A stretch of 12,987 nucleotides of DNA, from the NCBI GenBank assembly GCA_934085975.1, contig CAKOHT010000019.1, positions 1 to 12,987 of the forward strand. The letters run 5' to 3'. Below the pieces are notes generated by a model. It searched no databases. It worked only from the letters and a program-made list of their open reading frames with translations, and was not told where the DNA came from. This DNA comes from an uncultured Cetobacterium sp. Lineage in GTDB: Bacteria; Fusobacteriota; Fusobacteriia; Fusobacteriales; Fusobacteriaceae. Below are positions 1 to 5,999 of this stretch, piece by piece. Made by a program: the position numbers and the translations under genes. How positions within the stretch are numbered: the stretch's first letter is position 1; every line of letters begins with the position of its first letter.

Positions 1-20
1 GTCAAGGTTTTTCCTTTGAC
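1..20 (-). other. Short hairpin downstream of the transposase remnant, at the window edge
   Basis: GTCAAGG and CCTTTGAC flank a TTTTT loop with one unpaired T. It lies about 28 nt beyond the restored transposase stop (48-50). It may be part of the IS right end or a weak 3' hairpin; the window edge prevents a decision. Confidence 0.3.
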
Positions 21-47
21 GCCTTTTCTATTTTTTTAATAAATTTC

Positions 48-947
48 CTAATATTGCAAATCTGATGGTAAGATTCGCTCAGAAAAAAATTGCTGTAATT
101 GAGAAGCTACTCGTGTCCAAGCCTGTACATGTCGACCTTTTTCCCATTTTTATCTACTGTTGCTAAATACAGCATTTTAAATAATGCATCATCTGTTGGA
201 AATATTGATTTTGATTTTGTTACTTTTCTTAGCTGCCTAGTAAAATTTTCAATAGAATTTGTTGTATATATCAACTTTCTAAGCTCTGGTGGATATTTAA
301 AAAAACTCGATAGTTCATGCCAATTAGCTCGCCAAGATCCTATTGCTCCAGGATATTTTTTACCCCATTTTTCTTCAAATTTATCTAGGTTACCAAGCGC
401 TATTTCTTCTGTAGTTGCTTTGTAAACTTCTTTTAAGTCTGATGTAAAAGATTTTAAATCTTTGTAACTTACAAATCTTGTTGAATTTCTAATTTGATGG
501 ACTATACATTTTTGTATCTCTGTATATGGATATACTGCTTGTATAGCTTCAAAAAAACCTTTTAAATTATCAATAGAAATAATTAAAATGTCTTCAACTC
601 CTCTATTTCTGATTTCAGTTAAAACACTTAACCAATATTTGGAGCTTTCATTAGCCCCGATCCAAAGTCCCAGAACTTCTTTTGTTCCATCAATTTTTAC
701 TCCAATAGCAACATAAACTGCTTTTTTAAGAACTTTAGGTTCAAAAATTCCCTCTCTATCTCTAGGAATATCGACAACAAATTCTCCATCAGAAGCAGTA
801 ATAGTTTTAGGATAATAACCATTTCTAGAGTTTGTAGTCTCTTTATTCGGGTAATCATATTTTGAGTATCCTAACTCATCCTCGATTTTAGCTTCAAGCA
901 TAGATTGAACAGTATCAGCCATTAAATCCTTGAGAATTTCTTGCCAT
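48..947 (-). pseudogene. IS256-family (mutator-type) DDE transposase, degraded
   Basis: The main open frame runs 922 to 107 (271 aa) and is clearly an IS256 transposase. It has an N-terminal DELGYSKYDY segment, a C-x2-H-x2-RN motif (residues 139-146), the second catalytic Asp in SIDNLKGF (D118) and the catalytic Glu in TTNSIEN (E225). Intact family members are about 400 aa. Here EPKVLKK (to residue 67) joins directly to AVYVAIGVKIDG, which skips roughly 80-90 residues including the first catalytic Asp (the DAxxxKxR region). At the 3' end the frame breaks at an A5 run (minus strand of 147-151). A shift of -1 restores the family-like ending KWEKGRHVQAWTRVASQLQQ and continues to a stop at 48-50. 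Upstream, EILKDL precedes residue 1 in frame, but the ATG with the good Shine-Dalgarno (945-947) is in another frame and stops after 10 codons. Loss of the catalytic Asp makes this copy inactive as a transposase. Confidence 0.85.
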
Positions 948-953
948 AAAAAA

Positions 954-990
954 CCTCCTAGATTTTAATGATATTACATCATTAATCTAG
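954..990 (-). promoter_or_regulatory. Hairpin overlapping the transposase Shine-Dalgarno
   Basis: The arms are 958-972 (CTAGATTTTAATGAT) and 978-990 (ATCATTAATCTAG), giving 13 pairs with a two-base bulge around a 5-nt loop. On the minus-strand transcript the hairpin ends inside the Shine-Dalgarno AGGAGG (954-959), so the first two SD bases are in the stem. Several IS families use such hairpins to mask transposase translation when transcripts run in from outside. The same role here is an inference. Confidence 0.5.
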
Positions 991-1007
991 AAGGTCTGCA
1001 ATTATTA

Positions 1008-1032
1008 TTTACACAAAATTATTTATACTACC
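1008..1032 (-). repeat. Putative terminal inverted repeat of the IS256-type element
   Basis: Read inward on the minus strand, the segment begins GGTAGTATAAATAATTTTG and ends TGTAAA. It lies about 60 nt upstream of the transposase start region, as expected for the left end of an IS256-family element. The core resembles family ends containing ATTTTGTGTAAA. The matching right end is outside the window, so the exact outer boundary is uncertain by a few bases. Confidence 0.5.
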
Positions 1033-1045
1033 AGATAATAACTTT

Positions 1046-1086
1046 AAAAAGGGAAAGTACTCCCAGAGAGTTAACTTTCCCTTTTT
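1046..1086 (-). terminator. Rho-independent terminator of the Cys-rich gene (possibly bidirectional)
   Basis: A perfect 13-bp stem pairs 1046-1058 (AAAAAGGGAAAGT) with 1074-1086 (ACTTTCCCTTTTT). An inner ACTC/GAGT stem (1059-1062 with 1068-1071) extends the hairpin. On the minus strand it lies about 36 nt after the stop of the Cys-rich gene and ends in a T-run. On the plus strand it is followed by a longer T-rich tract (1082-1092), so it may also stop transcription entering from the IS side. Confidence 0.8.
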
Positions 1087-1122
1087 TCTTTTAAATTGAA
1101 ATATTAATTATTTAATAGCCCT

Positions 1123-1401
1123 TTATAATCCTCTTGTGCAGTAATAAGGCTTAGTTAGGTTATTTTCTTTAAAAACTTCACATTTTGCACATATGCACTC
1201 TTTCTCTTCCGAAATACACTTACTTTTTCCAAAGGCACAAAATAACCCCTCAAAATGTTCCACTGTTTCAAAATCTTTAGGATGAACAACTATTTCCATT
1301 ATATTTTTAGGCATTTCTTTTAATTTGCAACCCATAGTATATGATTTACAATCTTTACATATACATTTTTTTACATTATCAATGCTTTTTTTTACTTCCA
1401 T
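1123..1401 (-). CDS. Small cysteine-rich protein, DUF2769-type
   Basis: The predicted protein is 92 aa, soluble, with 10 cysteines and no signal peptide. Two near-identical triads mark a likely metal- or cluster-binding fold: CICKDCKSY at residues 13-21 and CICAKCEVF at 69-77. Between them lies GLFCAFGKSKC (52-62), and the end is YYCTRG. This arrangement matches DUF2769 proteins, which are common in methanogens and anaerobic bacteria and have no established function. The ATG at 1401 is preferred over the in-frame TTG at 1407: the SD AGGAGG at 1410-1415 sits 8 nt before the ATG but only 2 nt before the TTG. The gene appears monocistronic, with its own terminator at 1046-1086 and about 215 nt separating it from comM upstream. 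I infer metal binding; nothing in the context reveals a substrate or partner. Confidence 0.75.
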   Translation of the reverse strand: MEVKKSIDNVKKCICKDCKSYTMGCKLKEMPKNIMEIVVHPKDFETVEHFEGLFCAFGKSKCISEEKECICAKCEVFKENNLTKPYYCTRGL

Positions 1402-1461
1402 AAACAATCCCTCCTAAAATATTTTATATTTATTTATAAATCTCTATAAGGTATTTCAATT

Positions 1462-1467
1462 ATTATA
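1462..1467 (-). promoter_or_regulatory. Possible -10 box for the Cys-rich gene
   Basis: A perfect TATAAT lies on the minus strand about 60 nt upstream of the ATG at 1401. No convincing -35 is seen at 16-18 nt. In such AT-rich DNA a lone TATAAT is weak evidence. The rest of 1416-1615 is AT-rich spacer in which I see no gene. Confidence 0.25.
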
Positions 1468-1615
1468 CTGAGTTTCCTTTATATAATCTTCATATTTTCA
1501 TCAATTTAATATTTACTTTCATTCTTGAAAGTTTTAGAATCAAAATAACTATATAATGTATTCTAAGATACACAATTAATCACATAAGATTACTAAAATC
1601 TAGAAGGTTTTTTTA

Positions 1616-3112
1616 TTAATTTTTTCTAAAGTTGATGGCTTCCAATAGGTGTTGTTTTTCAATATTAAGAGACTCTTCCAAGTCTGCAATTGTTCTAGCT
1701 ACTTTTAAGATTTTGTGATATGTCCTCATAGATAAATTCAGGTTTCTAATAGCAGTTCTAATAATTTGTTCACATTCAGTATTCAAAACACAGTATTTTT
1801 CAATTTCACTGTTGCACATATCGCGATTGAGTTTACCAGTAAAACGAAGATTTTGTATTTCCCTAGCTTTAACCACTCTAGTTCTAATATCTTTAGAGGT
1901 GTCACCTCGTTCCTCATCTAAAATCTCTCTATCATTAAGTCTATAGATTTCTACATATAAATCAATTCTGTCAATTATTGGACCAGAAAGTTTTTTTGAA
2001 TATCTTCTCATATCGTATGGAGTACACGTACAAAGTTCTTCATCAAAAGCATTACCGCAAAAACATGGATTGCACGCTGCTACAAAGATTAGATTAGCTG
2101 GAAACTCCATTTTTCCCAGACTTCTAGTTATAGAGATTCTTTTTTCTTCTAAAGGTTCTCTTAGTCCTTCAATAACCACTCTATCAAATTCTGTAAATTC
2201 ATCCAAAAATAAAACTCCATTATTAGCTAAACTGATTTCTCCAGGCTTGGGTATTCGCCCTCCACCGATTATAGATGTTGTTGTAGAGGTGTGATGAGGG
2301 TCTCTAAAAGGTCGATTAATAATAATCGGAACTCTTTCACTGAGCTCGCCAGCGATACTATAGATTTTAGTGGTTTCAATAATTTCATCTTCGGACATAG
2401 GAGGAAGTATAGTTGTTAACCTTTTTGCAAGCATAGATTTACCACTTCCAGGAGCACCAATCATAATTATATTATGTCCACCAGCCGCAGCAATCTCAAG
2501 AGCTCTTTTAGCCCTAATTTGTCCTTTGACATCCCACATATCTAGAGAATAGTTAAAAGATTTTAATGTATTTATGGTTCTTTTACTGCGAGTAATACCC
2601 TCTTCAATAAATTTAACAACATCTCTTAAATTTTTTACAGAAATGATATCGATATCTTTTATGATAGATGCCTCTTCTAAATTTTCTTCTGGAATAATGA
2701 CACCTTTGAATCCTTTACTTTTAGCCAATAAAACTCCACTGATGATGCCTTCCGCTCTTCGAATTTCTCCAGTCAATGAGAGCTCTCCCATCAATAGATA
2801 TTCTTTTAAAATCCCTCTATAATCCGATAAAAATTTCATCCCAATCATTATTCCAATAGCTATAGGGAGGTCAAAATGTGAGCCTCTTTTTTTTATATTA
2901 GCAGGGGTTAAATTCACTACAATTCTTTTGGGTTCCAATAAATATCCCATGTTTTTTATTCCAGATTTTATACGATCTCTACTCTCTGATATAGTTGTAT
3001 CACCTAAACCAACTATATTAAAAATAGGAAGACCATTAGTGACATCTACCTCAACTTCAACTAAAAAAGGTTCAATTCCTAAATAACTTGAACTTAACAC
3101 TCGAACTAACAT
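1616..3112 (-). CDS. comM: ComM/YifB family AAA+ ATPase (Mg-chelatase-like)
   Basis: The protein is 498 aa, the usual length for ComM/YifB. The order is an N-terminal domain typical of the family (VGLGDTTISESRDRIKSGI, NLTPANIKKRGSHFDLPIA), then the Mg-chelatase-type AAA+ core, then the C-terminal helical domain. Motifs with the start chosen here: Walker A GAPGSGKS at 219-226, RDPHHT at 270-275, Walker B VLFLDE at 300-305, a Cys cluster CNPCFCG at 347-353 (usually CNPCPCG) with CTC shortly after, and SGPIIDRIDL at 376-385. Family knowledge: ComM forms hexamers and drives branch migration of D-loops during natural transformation. The ATG at 3112 has the SD AGGAGG 6 nt upstream. The in-frame ATG at 3127 overlaps that SD and would lie at the predicted transcription start, so I reject it. 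No other competence gene is in the window, so a transformation role here is not shown. Confidence 0.93.
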   Translation of the reverse strand: MLVRVLSSSYLGIEPFLVEVEVDVTNGLPIFNIVGLGDTTISESRDRIKSGIKNMGYLLEPKRIVVNLTPANIKKRGSHFDLPIAIGIMIGMKFLSDYRGILKEYLLMGELSLTGEIRRAEGIISGVLLAKSKGFKGVIIPEENLEEASIIKDIDIISVKNLRDVVKFIEEGITRSKRTINTLKSFNYSLDMWDVKGQIRAKRALEIAAAGGHNIIMIGAPGSGKSMLAKRLTTILPPMSEDEIIETTKIYSIAGELSERVPIIINRPFRDPHHTSTTTSIIGGGRIPKPGEISLANNGVLFLDEFTEFDRVVIEGLREPLEEKRISITRSLGKMEFPANLIFVAACNPCFCGNAFDEELCTCTPYDMRRYSKKLSGPIIDRIDLYVEIYRLNDREILDEERGDTSKDIRTRVVKAREIQNLRFTGKLNRDMCNSEIEKYCVLNTECEQIIRTAIRNLNLSMRTYHKILKVARTIADLEESLNIEKQHLLEAINFRKN

Positions 3113-3135
3113 AAAAAACCTCCTCATATATGAAT

Positions 3136-3141
3136 ATTATA
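3136..3141 (-). promoter_or_regulatory. Possible comM promoter (-10)
   Basis: TATAAT on the minus strand lies 23 nt upstream of the comM ATG at 3112, implying a short leader that just contains the SD. The best -35-like element (TTGTCA, 3163-3168) is 21 nt away, which is too far, so this promoter is only suggested. Confidence 0.35.
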
Positions 3142-3258
3142 AAACGTAAATAGACTAAATTCTGACAAATTATTGAGGTGAATATTTCTATATGACTACG
3201 GATATTTTATAATTTTCTTTTTTTATAAATAAAAAGTAAAAAAATAAATAAAAAAAGT

Positions 3259-3287
3259 TTGACATATTTACAAAAAAGGTGTACTAT
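3259..3287 (+). promoter_or_regulatory. Strong sigma70-type promoter of rubrerythrin
   Basis: TTGACA (3259-3264), a 17-nt spacer and TACTAT (3282-3287) form a near-consensus promoter. It is preceded by a long A-rich tract (about 3222-3256) that could act as an UP element. Predicted initiation is near 3294, giving a leader of roughly 100 nt before the rubrerythrin ATG. Confidence 0.8.
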
Positions 3288-3305
3288 ATTTTTGTTGGAA
3301 CAAAA

Positions 3306-3320
3306 TTGTAATTATTATAA
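3306..3320 (+). promoter_or_regulatory. PerR-box-like operator
   Basis: TTGTAATTATTATAA matches the PerR-box consensus TTATAATNATTATAA (7-1-7 palindrome) at all but one defined position (G for A at position 3). It lies about 12 nt downstream of the predicted start of the rubrerythrin transcript, where a bound repressor would block the polymerase. PerR control of rubrerythrin genes is known in clostridia; its use here is inferred. AT-rich context raises the chance of a random match. Confidence 0.55.
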
Positions 3321-3340
3321 AAAAGTAATGAAAACAATTT

Positions 3341-3357
3341 TTCTTTAAAATAAAGAA
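3341..3357 (+). repeat. Perfect 7-3-7 inverted repeat in the rubrerythrin leader
   Basis: TTCTTTA (3341-3347) and TAAAGAA (3351-3357) are separated by AAA. The repeat lies in the 5' untranslated leader, about 40 nt upstream of the ATG. It could be a second operator or a weak mRNA 5' stem; it is too AT-rich to be a terminator. Confidence 0.35.
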
Positions 3358-3397
3358 TATAAATTTATAGAAAGAAAATAATTGAGGAGGATTTATA

Positions 3398-3946
3398 ATG
3401 GCAAAAGTAAAATGTACAGTATGTGGAGAAGTATTTGAAGAGGCTTTAGGAGCTTGCCCTTTATGTAAGGTTGGTTTAGATAAATGCGTTGCTTATGATG
3501 AAACAGCAGGAAGAGTATGGGCAACTGAGCATAAAATAGGAGAGGGATTAGCTTGCGGAGATGAGGAAATTATCGAAGGATTAAGAGCAAACTTCAATGG
3601 GGAGTGCATGGAAGTTGGAATGTACTTAGCAATGGCTAGAGTAGCAGATAGAGAAGGATATCCAGAAGTGGCAGAAGCTTACACAAGAATAGCTTTTGAA
3701 GAAGCTGGACACGCTGCAAGATTCGCAGAGTTATTAGGAGAGGTTGTAACTGATTCTACAGAGGAGAACTTAAAAAGAAGAGTAGAGGCTGAATATGGAG
3801 CAACTTCAGGAAAGTTTGATATCGCTAAAAGAGCTAAGCAATTAGGATTTGATGCAATCCACGATACAGTTCATGAGATGGCTAAAGATGAAGCTAGACA
3901 TGGAAGAGCTTTCTTAGGATTATTAGAGAGACATTTCCAAAAGTAA
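3398..3946 (+). CDS. rbr: Reverse rubrerythrin (NADH-dependent peroxide reductase type)
   Basis: The protein is 182 aa with domains in reverse order relative to classical rubrerythrin. The rubredoxin-like Fe(Cys)4 domain is N-terminal (C6-x2-C9, C20-x2-C23) and the di-iron ferritin-like four-helix domain follows (about residues 55-180). Di-iron ligands are visible at E69 (NFNGEC), E102-x2-H105 (EEAGHA) and E165-x2-H168 (DEARHG). Family knowledge: reverse rubrerythrins such as the Clostridium acetobutylicum enzyme reduce H2O2 to water using electrons from NADH via rubredoxin reductase, protecting anaerobes in the cytoplasm. The start is fixed by the SD GGAGG (3386-3390) 7 nt upstream. The gene stands alone between a strong promoter and a strong terminator, and its codons look biased towards a few preferred triplets (GGA, GCT, AGA), both consistent with high expression. 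Peroxide induction through the PerR-like box is likely. Confidence 0.93.
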   Translation: MAKVKCTVCGEVFEEALGACPLCKVGLDKCVAYDETAGRVWATEHKIGEGLACGDEEIIEGLRANFNGECMEVGMYLAMARVADREGYPEVAEAYTRIAFEEAGHAARFAELLGEVVTDSTEENLKRRVEAEYGATSGKFDIAKRAKQLGFDAIHDTVHEMAKDEARHGRAFLGLLERHFQK

Positions 3947-3958
3947 TAATAAAAAGTT

Positions 3959-3990
3959 AGAGTGCCTAATATGTTTTAGGCACTCTTTTT
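3959..3990 (+). terminator. Rho-independent terminator after rubrerythrin
   Basis: A perfect 11-bp stem pairs AGAGTGCCTAA (3959-3969) with TTAGGCACTCT (3976-3986) around a 6-nt loop, followed by TTTT. It begins 12 nt after the stop codon and separates the rubrerythrin transcript from the cob operon. Confidence 0.9.
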
Positions 3991-3997
3991 CGTTATA

Positions 3998-4026
3998 TTG
4001 AAGTTTTTATTAGATTGTGGTACTAT
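3998..4026 (+). promoter_or_regulatory. Promoter of the cobUSCT-radC operon
   Basis: TTGAAG (3998-4003), 17 nt, TACTAT (4021-4026), starting 7 nt after the rubrerythrin terminator. Predicted initiation near 4033 leaves a leader of under 30 nt. That is far too short for a cobalamin riboswitch (about 200 nt), so the operon does not appear to be riboswitch-controlled at this promoter. Confidence 0.6.
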
Positions 4027-4059
4027 TAAAGTATTATAAAAGAATAAAAGGTGAGATGA

Positions 4060-4620
4060 TTGGGGAAGATAATTTTTGTGACAGGCGGAGTGAGAAGTGG
4101 AAAAAGTTCTTTTGCTGAAAAAAAAGTTTTTGAGCTAGAAAAAGATAGGATTTATGTGGCTACAGCGATATCTTTTGATGATGAAATGAAGGAGAGAGTG
4201 CGATTACATAAAATTCAAAGAGGGGAGAACTGGATAACGATAGAAGCCTATAAAAATATATATAAAATTTTAGAAAAATATAAAGATTCAAATGGAGTTG
4301 TATTGTTGGATTGTTTAACAAATTTAATTACAAATAACATGATTATAGATAGAGAAGTCGATTGGGAGAATGTACCTCAAGACACTGTTGCAAAGATTGA
4401 AGATGAGATAAAAGATGAGATTAAAAAATTGATAGATTTTGTAAAAAATAGCACACTAGATATGGTTATAGTTTCTAACGAAGTCGGTATGGGATTAGTT
4501 CCTCCATATGCTTTAGGAAGATATTTTAGAGATATCAGTGGCAGAATGAATCAATTGGTTGGAAAAGAATGTCATGAGGCTTATTTGATAGTTTCTGGAT
4601 TAGAGTTAAAATTAAAATAG
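4060..4620 (+). CDS. cobU: Adenosylcobinamide kinase / adenosylcobinamide-phosphate guanylyltransferase
   Basis: The protein is 186 aa, the normal CobU/CobP length. It has the family P-loop GGVRSGKS (residues 9-16), VRLHKIQRGENW (47-58) with H50 in the position of the guanylylated His of Salmonella CobU (H46), the Walker B-like VLLDCLTNLITN, and the typical C-terminal run VSNEVGMGLVPP...LGRYFRDISGRMNQ. CobU phosphorylates adenosylcobinamide and transfers GMP to give adenosylcobinamide-GDP. The start is a TTG at 4060 with AAGGTG (4048-4053) upstream. No in-frame ATG or GTG precedes it before a stop (TGA at 4057-4059). It is the first gene of the operon, 15 nt before cobS. Confidence 0.95.
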   Translation: MGKIIFVTGGVRSGKSSFAEKKVFELEKDRIYVATAISFDDEMKERVRLHKIQRGENWITIEAYKNIYKILEKYKDSNGVVLLDCLTNLITNNMIIDREVDWENVPQDTVAKIEDEIKDEIKKLIDFVKNSTLDMVIVSNEVGMGLVPPYALGRYFRDISGRMNQLVGKECHEAYLIVSGLELKLK

Positions 4621-4635
4621 AGTTTGGAGGAAAAA

Positions 4636-5400
4636 ATGAAAGGGTTAGCTTTACTTTTTAAATTTATGACAAGATTACCATTTCCTGGAGGAAAGACTTT
4701 TGATTCAAAAGCTTTAGGAAAAGGAATGAAATGGTTTCCAATAGTAGGGTTAGTAATAGGAGTTATAAACTTAGTTGTGGCAGTGGTTTTGGAAACTTTT
4801 ATTCCATCACCTATCTTGATTGGAATAATTTTAGTGACATTGGATGTGATAATGACAGGTGGGTTACATTTAGATGGTTTAGCAGATACTTTTGATGGGA
4901 TATTTAGTTATAGAAGTAAGCAAAAAATGTTAGAAATTATGAAGGACTCCAGAGTTGGTACGAATGGTGTTTTAGTTTTAATACTTTATTTCATATTTAA
5001 AATTGCTTTTTTAGTAGAAACATCAGAACTGTTTGGAATAAATCAAGGTGTAATAATGCTAATTGTGCCAGTATTAGCTAGAATAAATAGTGTGGTTAAT
5101 TGTGCACTTGAACCTTATGCTAGAGTAACTGGAATGGGAAAAACTTTTGTAGATAATACAGATAAAGGTGGTTTATTGATATCGTATATACTGGTTACAG
5201 CGATATTATATGGAGTAGCCGAATTTTTTATGTTACCTTTTGTAACTTTATTTATTGTTTTAAATATATTAATTGTCTGTGGTTTTTTCTTTGGAAAATT
5301 GATGACAAGAAAGATAGGTGGTATAACGGGGGATACTTTAGGAGCATTATTAGAGTTATCTTCAGTGCTTTCGCTAGTTTTAATGTATGTAACTTTATAG
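4636..5400 (+). CDS. cobS: Adenosylcobinamide-GDP ribazoletransferase (cobalamin synthase)
   Basis: The protein is 254 aa and strongly hydrophobic with several predicted membrane helices, as expected for this integral membrane enzyme. Family signatures are the N-terminal FMTRLPFPGG (10-19), the catalytic-region motif TGGLHLDGLADTFDG (74-88) and GGITGDTLGALLE (228-240). CobS joins adenosylcobinamide-GDP (from CobU) to alpha-ribazole or its phosphate (from CobT) at the cytoplasmic membrane. The ATG at 4636 is chosen because GGAGG (4626-4630) lies 5 nt upstream; the in-frame TTG at 4624 overlaps that SD and is rejected. The stop codon is shared with the SD region of cobC, so the two are probably translationally linked. 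Confidence 0.95.
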   Translation: MKGLALLFKFMTRLPFPGGKTFDSKALGKGMKWFPIVGLVIGVINLVVAVVLETFIPSPILIGIILVTLDVIMTGGLHLDGLADTFDGIFSYRSKQKMLEIMKDSRVGTNGVLVLILYFIFKIAFLVETSELFGINQGVIMLIVPVLARINSVVNCALEPYARVTGMGKTFVDNTDKGGLLISYILVTAILYGVAEFFMLPFVTLFIVLNILIVCGFFFGKLMTRKIGGITGDTLGALLELSSVLSLVLMYVTL

Positions 5401-5409
5401 GTGAAGTTA

Positions 5410-5997
5410 ATGGGGAAGATTATATTAGTCAGACACGGTGAATCAAAGCTAAATGTTGAAGGGGTTTACTATGGTATTTTAAATCCGGAGTTGACAGAAA
5501 AAGGTAAAGAACAGGCTAAAAAAACTAGAGAGATTTTAAAAAATATAAGTTATGAAAAGATATATACAAGTGACTTAAAAAGAGCTATAGAAACAGCGGA
5601 AATCGTGAATTATAAAGAGTTGGAAATTTCAATAGATGAAGAGTTGCGTGAATTGAATTTCGGGATATTTGAAGGGCGCAGTTATGAAGAACTTTTGGAA
5701 AAATATCCGGAAGAGTTAAAAAAAAGTCAAAAAAATTGGGAGAATTATAATTATATAACAGGTGAAAGTGTTTTAGAGCTTCAAAAAAGAGCTATTAATT
5801 TTATAGAAAAAAAAATTGATTTGGAAAAAGACACAGTTTTAGTTACTCATTGGGGAGTAATAAATACTATTTTAAGCCACTATTTTTCTAACGGACTAGA
5901 ATCCTATTGGAAATTTAGCGTAAAAAATGGTGGTGTAGTTATAATTGAATTTTCTGAAGGATATCCCATATTGAAGGGATTAAACATAGGGGGCTAA
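5410..5997 (+). CDS. cobC: Histidine phosphatase, probable alpha-ribazole phosphatase
   Basis: The protein is 195 aa from the ATG at 5410. It belongs to the phosphoglycerate-mutase-like histidine phosphatases: the phospho-acceptor motif LVRHGES has its His at residue 9, the acidic ELNFGIFEG segment lies near 82-90, and the second catalytic His is in VTHWG (H147). The superfamily is broad, but its place between cobS and cobT makes alpha-ribazole-5'-phosphate (or cobalamin-5'-phosphate) phosphatase the likely role. Two starts are possible: GTG at 5401, directly after the cobS stop, and ATG at 5410. The SD AGGTG (5399-5403) is well placed for the ATG and overlaps the GTG, so I take the ATG. This SD overlaps the cobS stop codon. 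Confidence 0.88.
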   Translation: MGKIILVRHGESKLNVEGVYYGILNPELTEKGKEQAKKTREILKNISYEKIYTSDLKRAIETAEIVNYKELEISIDEELRELNFGIFEGRSYEELLEKYPEELKKSQKNWENYNYITGESVLELQKRAINFIEKKIDLEKDTVLVTHWGVINTILSHYFSNGLESYWKFSVKNGGVVIIEFSEGYPILKGLNIGG

Positions 5998-5999
5998 AG

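Larger units (their letters stand above)
1..1032 (-). mobile_element. IS256-family insertion sequence, partial (distal end outside the window)
   Basis: This is the start-proximal part of an IS256-type element read on the minus strand. It is recognised from the transposase remnant at 48-947 and from a likely terminal inverted repeat at 1008-1032. That repeat reads on the minus strand as GGTAGTATAAATAATTTTG followed by TGTAAA, and the ATTTTGTGTAAA core is typical of IS256-family ends. The opposite end would lie left of position 1, so neither the partner repeat nor a target duplication can be checked. Immediately outside the putative end, at 1046-1086, lies the terminator of the neighbouring Cys-rich gene, so the element appears to have landed just beyond a transcription unit. 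The repeat boundary is inferred from one end only. Confidence 0.7.

Noticed and set aside
146..152. Programmed -1 frameshifting in the transposase
   Set aside because: The site lacks a canonical slippery heptamer, IS256-family transposases are normally made from a single frame, and the same gene has other inactivating lesions.
984..1608. 12-bp direct repeat AATCTAGAAGGT at 984-995 and 1597-1608
   Set aside because: The first copy is inside the IS leader and the second follows the comM stop. Flanks do not match, no target duplication pattern fits, and such a match is plausible by chance in AT-rich spacers.
2070..2822. Several plus-strand open frames opposite comM
   Set aside because: They are antisense shadows of a complete, motif-verified gene and carry no ribosome-binding sites or recognisable motifs.
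3991..4059. Search for a cobalamin riboswitch before cobU
   Set aside because: Only about 70 nt lie between the rubrerythrin terminator and cobU, with no B12-box-like sequence and a promoter occupying most of it.
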